Shown: piece by piece, positions 59,048 to 64,000 of the stretch | How positions within the stretch are numbered: position 1 is the first letter of the stretch | Layout of the letters: every line of letters starts with the position of its first letter | From: Nostocoides sp. | GTDB taxonomy: Bacteria > Actinomycetota > Actinomycetes > Actinomycetales > Dermatophilaceae | Direction: 5' to 3' | Assembly (NCBI GenBank): GCA_016702415.1 | Contig: JADJEA010000001.1 | Span: 477,001 to 541,000, forward strand | DNA length: 64,000 bases | Notes under the pieces: generated by a model | Databases searched by the model: none | Told to the model about the DNA's origin: nothing | Seen by the model: the letters and a program-made list of their open reading frames with translations, nothing else | Position numbers and translations under genes: made by a program

Positions 59048-59715
59048 GCGGCCGTGACGGGCGCGCGATGACGACCGGCGCACCGACGACGGGCGGCGCG
59101 ACGACGGGCGGCGCGACGACGACGGGCGGGCCGAAACAGGATCGCAGCCGGTTGACCCGGCACCGGCTCCTGGAGACGACAATCCGGCTCCTGGCGAGCG
59201 AGGGCTGGGAGGCGACGACGGTCGGACGGGTCGCCGAGGAGACGACGATCAGCCGGGGAGCGGTCCAGCATCACTTCCCGACCCGGGCCGACCTCGTCGT
59301 CGCCGCGCTTGAGCACATGTTCGAGGTCCGTGTCGCCGGGGTCGATGCGCTGCCCGATCCCGGTGGGTCGGGGCGCGAGCGGGTTCGGGCCGTCGTCGCC
59401 CAACTGGTCGAGCTCGTTGGCGGCGATCTCTTCACCGCCGCCCTCCAGGTCTGGACCGCCAGCGCCGGGGACCCGCAGTTGCGCGCCCAGCTGATCCCTC
59501 TCGAGCGCCGCTTCGGGGGGGAGGCGCATGCCCGCGCCGTCCGCCTGCTCGGCGTCGACGACCGTGATGCGCGGGTACGCACCTTGATCCAGGCCACGCT
59601 CGACCTCGCCCGGGGCCTCGCCCTGGCGGGCGTCCTGACCGACGACCGGCGCCGCCGGTCCAGGATCGTGCGCGCCTGGGCCGATCACGTGACGGACGCG
59701 CTCGCGTTGGCCTGA
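59044..59715 (+). CDS. TetR family repressor, likely regulator of the acyl-CoA cluster
   Basis: 223 residues if the GTG at 59044 is used (4-bp overlap with the carboxylase stop, as elsewhere in the cluster), or 215 from ATG 59068. A Thr/Gly-rich lead (TTGGATTGGATTTGG) precedes the HTH: EATTVGRVAEETTISRGAVQ, then HHFPTRADLVVAALEHMF. Placement as the last gene of the operon suggests autoregulation via the palindrome at 51526-51556, with an acyl-CoA as probable inducer. Confidence 0.88.
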   Translation: MSGRDGRAMTTGAPTTGGATTGGATTTGGPKQDRSRLTRHRLLETTIRLLASEGWEATTVGRVAEETTISRGAVQHHFPTRADLVVAALEHMFEVRVAGVDALPDPGGSGRERVRAVVAQLVELVGGDLFTAALQVWTASAGDPQLRAQLIPLERRFGGEAHARAVRLLGVDDRDARVRTLIQATLDLARGLALAGVLTDDRRRRSRIVRAWADHVTDALALA

Positions 59716-59753
59716 CCCAAACGCGTGGCCCGACTCTCGTGGTGCGACGGCCG

Positions 59754-60858
59754 TCAGCCGCCGAGCCAGTCGCGCAGGACCGCCTCGGTGTCCGCCCCGG
59801 TGGCGGGGGGCGGACGGCATACCTGCGGGGGTGCGGGAGAACCTCGGGGCCGGTGCCGGTTGGGCCACCCCGTTGATGTCGGCGATGGTCCCGCGCGCGG
59901 TCAAGTGCGGGTCGGCGGCGGCCTCGGCGAGGGTGTTCACCGGCGTCACGCAGGCATCGGTTCCCGCAAAGACGGTCACCCAGTCCGCGCGGGTCCGGGC
60001 GGCGATCCGCTCCGCAAAGGCCGCACGCAGGATCGGCCAGCCCGTGCGATCCAGTTGGGGCGGAAGGGTGTCCGGGTCGAGACCGAGCCCGCGCACGAAA
60101 GCGGCATAGAACTGGGGCTCCAAGGCTCCCACCGCCAGATAGGTCCCGTCCTCGCACGGATAGACGTCGTAGAAGGGCGCGGCGCCGTCGAGGAGATTGG
60201 CCCCGGGGCGGTCCACCCACAGGCCATTGGCCAGCATCGCCCAGATCATCTGCATGAGGACCGACGCACCGTCGACCATGGCCGCGTCGACGACCTGGCC
60301 GAGCCCGGACCGCTCCCGCTCCCAGAGAGCCGCGAGGATGCCGACGAGACAGAAGAGCGACCCGCCACCGAAGTCCCCGACGAGGTTGAGCGGGATGGCG
60401 GGCGGTGCGCCGGGGCGACCGATCGCATGGAGGGCGCCGGTGAGGGAGATGTAGTTGATGTCGTGGCCCGCGGTGTGTGCGCGCGGACCCTCCTGGCCCC
60501 AGCCGGTCATGCGGGCATACACGAGCCGGGGGTTGGCGGCCAGGCACTCCTGCGGGCCGAGGCCGAGCCGCTCGGCGACCCCCGGCCGGTAGCCCTCGAC
60601 GAGGACGTCGGCGACACCGGCCAGGCGCCGGACGGTCGCGAGACCGGCGGGCTCCTTTAAGTCGGCGGCCAGGGAGCGCCGACCCCGAAGGAGGTGATCC
60701 GGCCGGCCACCGTGGATGTCCAGGCCGGGGACCGGTCGCTCGACCCGGACCACATCGGCGCCGAGGTCGGCGAGGATCATGCAGGCGTGGGGGCCAGGGC
60801 CGAGGCCGGCGAGTTCGAGCACGCGCAGGCCGGTGAGGGGGCCGGTCGAAGTGGTCAC
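59754..60858 (-). CDS. CaiB/BaiF family CoA-transferase or alpha-methylacyl-CoA racemase, frameshift near 3' end
   Basis: About 367 residues of CoA-transferase family III: LRVLELAGLGPGPHACMILADLGADVVRVE, DLKEPAGLATVRRLAG, YARMTGWGQEGP, then GHDINYISLTGALHAIG. The catalytic Asp is probably in the GHDINY segment, which is typical of alpha-methylacyl-CoA racemases. These supply the stereoisomer that acyl-CoA dehydrogenases accept in methyl-branched chain degradation, which fits the cluster. A missing C in a run near 59800 shifts the last ~20 codons; the repaired end reads RDWLGG before TGA at 59754. The GTG at 60858 is the assumed start. Confidence 0.83.
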
Positions 60859-60956
60859 CCCATCGTCATACACCTCACAGCCGGGTGGCGCTGCGGGAGT
60901 GGGCCGCGCGTGCGAGTGTGGAGACCTGATCCACCCGCCCAAAGGAGTGTTCCGTC

Positions 60957-62177
60957 ATGCCCGAAGCCGTCATCGTCTCCGTCGCCCGGTCCCCGATCGG
61001 CCGCGCCGGCAAGGGCTCGCTCGTCGAGATGCGACCGGACGATCTCGCCGCCCAAATGGTCAAGGCGGCCCTCGCCCAAGTGCCGGCGCTGGACCCGACC
61101 ACCATCGATGACCTCATGCTCGGGTGCGGCCAGCCCGCCGGTGAGGGCGGCTTCAACATGGCCCGGGTCGTCGCGGTCCTCGCCGGGCTCGACAGCCTCC
61201 CGGGGGTCACGGTCAACCGCTACTGCTCCTCGAGCCTGCAGACCTCCCGGATGGCCTTCCACGCGATCAAGGCCGGCGAGGGCCAGGCGTTCGTGTCGGC
61301 GGGTGTGGAAACGGTGAGCCGGTTCATCAAGGGTGGGGCCGACTTCCTCCCCGACACCGAGAACCCGGTCTTTGCCGAGGCGGTTGCGCGGACAGCGAGC
61401 CGGGCCGCGGGCGGCGCCGAGACCTGGAGCGACCCTCGTGGCGGCGGGGACCTGCCCGACATCTACATCGCGATGGGCCAGACCGCCGAGAATGTCGCCC
61501 AGATGACCGGCATCACCCGGGCGGAGCAGGACGAGTTCGGCGTCCGCAGCCAGAACCTCGCCGAGGCGGCCATCGCCAACGGATTCTGGGCCAGCGACAT
61601 CGTCCCGGTCACCACGCCCTCGGGCACGGTCGTCTCCACCGACGACGGCCCCCGGCCCGGAACCACGCTCGAGGCGGTCTCCCAGCTCAAGCCGGTCTTC
61701 CGTCCCGACGGCACGGTCACGGCGGGGAACGCCTGCCCCCTCAACGACGGCGCCGCCGCCGTCGTCATCATGAGCGACACCCGCGCCCGGGAACTCGGCC
61801 TGACGCCGCTGGCCCGCATCGTCGCGACCGGGGTGTCCGGACTCTCCCCGGAAATCATGGGCCTGGGCCCGATCGAGGCGACGCGGCGGGCGCTCGCGCT
61901 GGCGGGGATGACCATCGACGACATCGACCTCGCCGAGATCAACGAGGCCTTCGCCGTGCAGGTCCTCGGCTCGGCGCGCGAACTGGGCCTGCCCTTGGAG
62001 AAGCTCAATGTCAACGGTGGTGCCATCGCGATCGGTCACCCCTTCGGGATGACCGGAGCCCGGATCACCTCCACCCTCGTGCACTCGCTCGCCTTCCACG
62101 ACAAGCAGATCGGCCTGGAAACGATGTGCGTCGGCGGCGGCCAGGGAATGGCGATGATCATCGAGCGGCTCGGCTGA
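60957..62177 (+). CDS. Acetyl-CoA C-acyltransferase (thiolase)
   Basis: 406 residues. The acyl-binding Cys is in VTVNRYCSSSLQTSRMA (near residue 90), the His in GGAIAIGHPFGMTGAR, the second Cys in CVGGGQGMAM, and NEAFAVQVLG is conserved. It releases acetyl-CoA from 3-ketoacyl-CoA at the end of each beta-oxidation turn. A GTTCCGTCATG lead with AAAGGAG upstream supports the ATG at 60957. It is divergent from the racemase and probably part of the same catabolic regulon. Confidence 0.95.
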   Translation: MPEAVIVSVARSPIGRAGKGSLVEMRPDDLAAQMVKAALAQVPALDPTTIDDLMLGCGQPAGEGGFNMARVVAVLAGLDSLPGVTVNRYCSSSLQTSRMAFHAIKAGEGQAFVSAGVETVSRFIKGGADFLPDTENPVFAEAVARTASRAAGGAETWSDPRGGGDLPDIYIAMGQTAENVAQMTGITRAEQDEFGVRSQNLAEAAIANGFWASDIVPVTTPSGTVVSTDDGPRPGTTLEAVSQLKPVFRPDGTVTAGNACPLNDGAAAVVIMSDTRARELGLTPLARIVATGVSGLSPEIMGLGPIEATRRALALAGMTIDDIDLAEINEAFAVQVLGSARELGLPLEKLNVNGGAIAIGHPFGMTGARITSTLVHSLAFHDKQIGLETMCVGGGQGMAMIIERLG

Positions 62178-62183
62178 CCGAGG

Positions 62184-63144
62184 TCAGGCCGAGGCGGGCG
62201 CGGGCGCGGCGGATCGGGCGATCGCCGCGACCCGCCCGCTGACCACCGCGGTGACGAGGTTGGTGACGAGGGCGCCGACCAGCAGGGCGGCGTCCTCGCC
62301 GGGCCGCAGGACCCCGCTGGAGCGCCCCAAGCTTGCCGCAGCCACGGGCACCCCGAGTTGGGCGCACGTCACCAGCGCCAGCGGGAGGGGTTGCCTGGTC
62401 AGGCGCCCGGCCGCATGGACACCCGCCGCCGCGAGCCCGAGGACGACCCCGAGGGCCAAGAGCGAGGGCGTCGCCGCGACGGCATGTGCGCAGTTCGAGG
62501 GCGAGGCCGCGTTCCTCCGACACGGTATGCAGCGCCTTCCGCCGCCCGCTCTCCTGCGCCCACCGCAGGACCAGGAAGAGCAGCCCACCCGCAGCGAGGA
62601 CGACGATGGCGCCGACGGCCCGGCCCAGCGCCTGCGACGGAGCAATGGCCAAGGGCAACAGGACAATGCACATGGCGTCGGCCACCGCGAGCTGGGCCAG
62701 CATCGCGACGACAGGCGGCCCCGTCAGGGGCAGGCCCTCCAGGCTCGGCATGACGATGGAGGCGGAGGAGGAGGCGAGGAGCACGGCATACAGGAGCCCG
62801 TGACCGGTCCCGAAGAGGGCGGCGATTCCGAGACCGGCGGGCACGGCGAGGGCCCCGACCAGGGCAGCGCGGGCGAGACCGAGCCGCAGGCCGGCCCGGA
62901 TTCCCGGCGAATGGACCGGGACGTGGGAGCCGACGACGAACATGACCAGGGCGAAGCCGACGTCGTCCCCGAGGAAGCGGAAGATCGGATCGGCGGCCGA
63001 GAGGATGTGAAAACCACTGGCCCCCAATACCATCCCGACGAGGAGCTCGCCGATGACGACCGGGAGATGGAGCACGCGGGAGACCGCCAGGGCCGGCCCC
63101 ACCAGGGCGACGGCGCAGATCAGCGCGAGTTGGGCGAAGGTCAC
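62184..63144 (-). CDS. Cation/proton antiporter-like membrane protein, frameshifted
   Basis: About 320 residues with some ten hydrophobic helices: VTFAQLALICAVALVGPALA at the start, VVIGELLVGMVLGASGFHIL (a CPA-family helix 2/3 feature), VGFALVMFVVGSHV, and SSASIVMPSLEGL in the place of the discontinuous helix. A frame change near 62510 separates the C-terminal third (LLALGVVLGLAAAGVHAAGR to the end). It is shorter than most CPA2 antiporters. The GTG at 63144 overlaps the upstream gene stop by 4 bp. Confidence 0.72.
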
Positions 63145-63503
63145 GACGGGCGGTCGACCAGGCGTACCGGGATGTCGGTGTTCTCGTCGGTGTGATAACT
63201 CGCGCAGACCCGGTGATAGCCGTCGGCCACGACGGCCGGCCGGCCCGCGGTGAGGTCGCCGCGCACCATCAACACCGGCGAGAGCGGGCGGCCCGCCGCG
63301 ATCTTCTTCAGGTCGGAGTCGACATGGGGGTTGGCGACGTCGAGCGCCGGCAGCCCGCTGGCCCGCAGGATGTCCTTCGCCTTCTGGTGGGTGGTGGGAG
63401 CCGCCTTCATGGCCTCCACCAGGTCGGTCACCTCCGCGTCGGAGGCGACCAAGGTCAGGTATGCCGCGGCCGCGGGGAAGTCGTGCGCCTCCGGTTCGTC
63501 CAT
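63141..63503 (-). CDS. Conserved small hypothetical protein
   Basis: 120 residues. A helical N-terminal half (EAHDFPAAAAYLTLVASDAE, VEAMKAAPTTHQKAKDILRA) is followed by a strand-rich half with LMVRGDLTAGRPAVVADGYHRVC and DENTDIPVRLVD. The DGYHRVCASYH segment, with two His and one Cys, and the KDILRASGL part recall ParB/Srx-like nuclease folds, but I cannot assign a function. It is translationally coupled to the antiporter. Confidence 0.7.
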   Translation of the reverse strand: MDEPEAHDFPAAAAYLTLVASDAEVTDLVEAMKAAPTTHQKAKDILRASGLPALDVANPHVDSDLKKIAAGRPLSPVLMVRGDLTAGRPAVVADGYHRVCASYHTDENTDIPVRLVDRPS

Positions 63504-63592
63504 CCACAGGACGGGCCGTGGGGTCGATTTGGCATGTCCGCTCCTTCTTCACCTTCAGGGCACCCGGGGTGCCGGGGGGCAATGTAACGCCG

Positions 63593-64000
63593 TCAGGTGC
63601 GAGATGGCCGAGCGGTGGAGGAGCGGATGACGAGTTCGGCGGACAACTCGACGCGCGGGGAGGTGACCTTCTTGCCGTCCAGGATGTCGGCGAGGCCGCG
63701 ATAGGCGAAGGTGCCCATCTCCGCCAGCGGCTGGCGCACGGTCGTCAACGGCGGGGATGCGGAGCGAGCAACGACATTGTCGTCGAAGCCGACGACACTC
63801 AGATCGTCCGGGACCCGCAGGCCGGCGGTGCGCGCGGCCTCGATCACGCCGAGCGCCTCAAGGTCGTTGGCGGCGAAGACGGCGGTCGGTGGCGAGGGGA
63901 GCGCCAGGAGGGCGGCACCGGAACGCAAGCCACCGGCATACGTGAAATCGCCGCGGCGGACCAGGTCGGGATCGTGGCCCAGGCCGTGGCGGGCGAGGGC
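63593..64000 (-). CDS. LacI-family transcriptional regulator, C-terminal part (cut by window edge)
   Basis: The last ~135 residues of a LacI/GalR ligand-binding domain: PPTAVFAANDLEALGVIEAA, RVPDDLSVVGFDDNVVARSA, LTTVRQPLAEMGTFAYRGLA, then ELVIRSSTARPS at the end. These are the usual closing motifs of sugar-responsive LacI repressors. The DNA-binding end is outside the window, so the regulated genes cannot be told. Confidence 0.93.
   Translation of the reverse strand, partial: ALARHGLGHDPDLVRRGDFTYAGGLRSGAALLALPSPPTAVFAANDLEALGVIEAARTAGLRVPDDLSVVGFDDNVVARSASPPLTTVRQPLAEMGTFAYRGLADILDGKKVTSPRVELSAELVIRSSTARPSRT

Overview
The window is about 70% G+C and densely coded. Its gene families (DUF6318, DUF1206, DUF2277, TIGR03084, SSB with a Gly/Pro/Gln-rich tail, rpsF-ssb-rpsR-rplI near an intein-bearing dnaB, WS/DGAT) point to a high-GC actinomycete, probably Micrococcales of the Intrasporangiaceae/Dermatophilaceae type. 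The family placement is inference. No rRNA, tRNA, CRISPR array or phage was seen.

Layout. 1-2.7 kb: two same-strand, identical copies of an IS256-family element (one cut by the window edge) and an ECF sigma-factor gene broken by the first. 2.7-5.2 kb: dnaB (-) with a class 3 intein in its Walker A motif. 5.5-20.7 kb: an accessory stretch with an acyl-CoA hydrolase/transferase, a tandemly duplicated lipoprotein/secreted-protein pair, a lipid kinase, two PAP2 phosphatases, a secreted GH13 amylase, a DNA-alkylation repair protein and cell-envelope proteins. Almost every gene here carries single-base indels in G/C runs. 20.8-33 kb: MATE pump, gamma-glutamyltransferase, thpR, the rpsF-ssb-rpsR-rplI operon (-), a class A PBP with an adjacent polytopic membrane protein, and a CsoR-family regulator. 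33-50 kb: UvrA-like ATPase, a biotinyl-carboxyltransferase fusion, a three-gene set that looks like a complete wax-ester pathway (acyl reductase, SDR, WS/DGAT), hydrolases, an aminotransferase, a Cys-rich small protein behind a CsoR-type operator, and a TetR/epimerase pair with two matching operators. 50-62 kb: a branched acyl-CoA/acyclic-terpenoid degradation cluster (two acyl-CoA dehydrogenases, TIGR03084, AtuA-like, carboxyltransferase, biotin carboxylase, TetR, CoA-transferase, thiolase). 62-64 kb: an antiporter, a small conserved protein and a LacI regulator cut by the edge.

How parts fit. The lipid theme is strong. The 37.5-42 kb operon could turn acyl-ACP or acyl-CoA into aldehyde, alcohol and wax ester. 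The patatin, the hydrolase and the acyl-CoA degradation cluster could mobilise or degrade such lipids. The degradation genes are tightly coupled (4-bp overlaps), face a divergent acyl-CoA dehydrogenase across a palindrome, and end in a TetR gene that probably reads it.

The most striking signal is not a gene. The non-palindromic word GTATGCC (nearly always GTATGCCG) or its complement occurs about 89 times by eye (45 one way, 44 the other), roughly one per 720 bp and over ten times composition expectation. It occurs in coding DNA in all frames, between genes, and over several start codons, and is absent from the IS copies.
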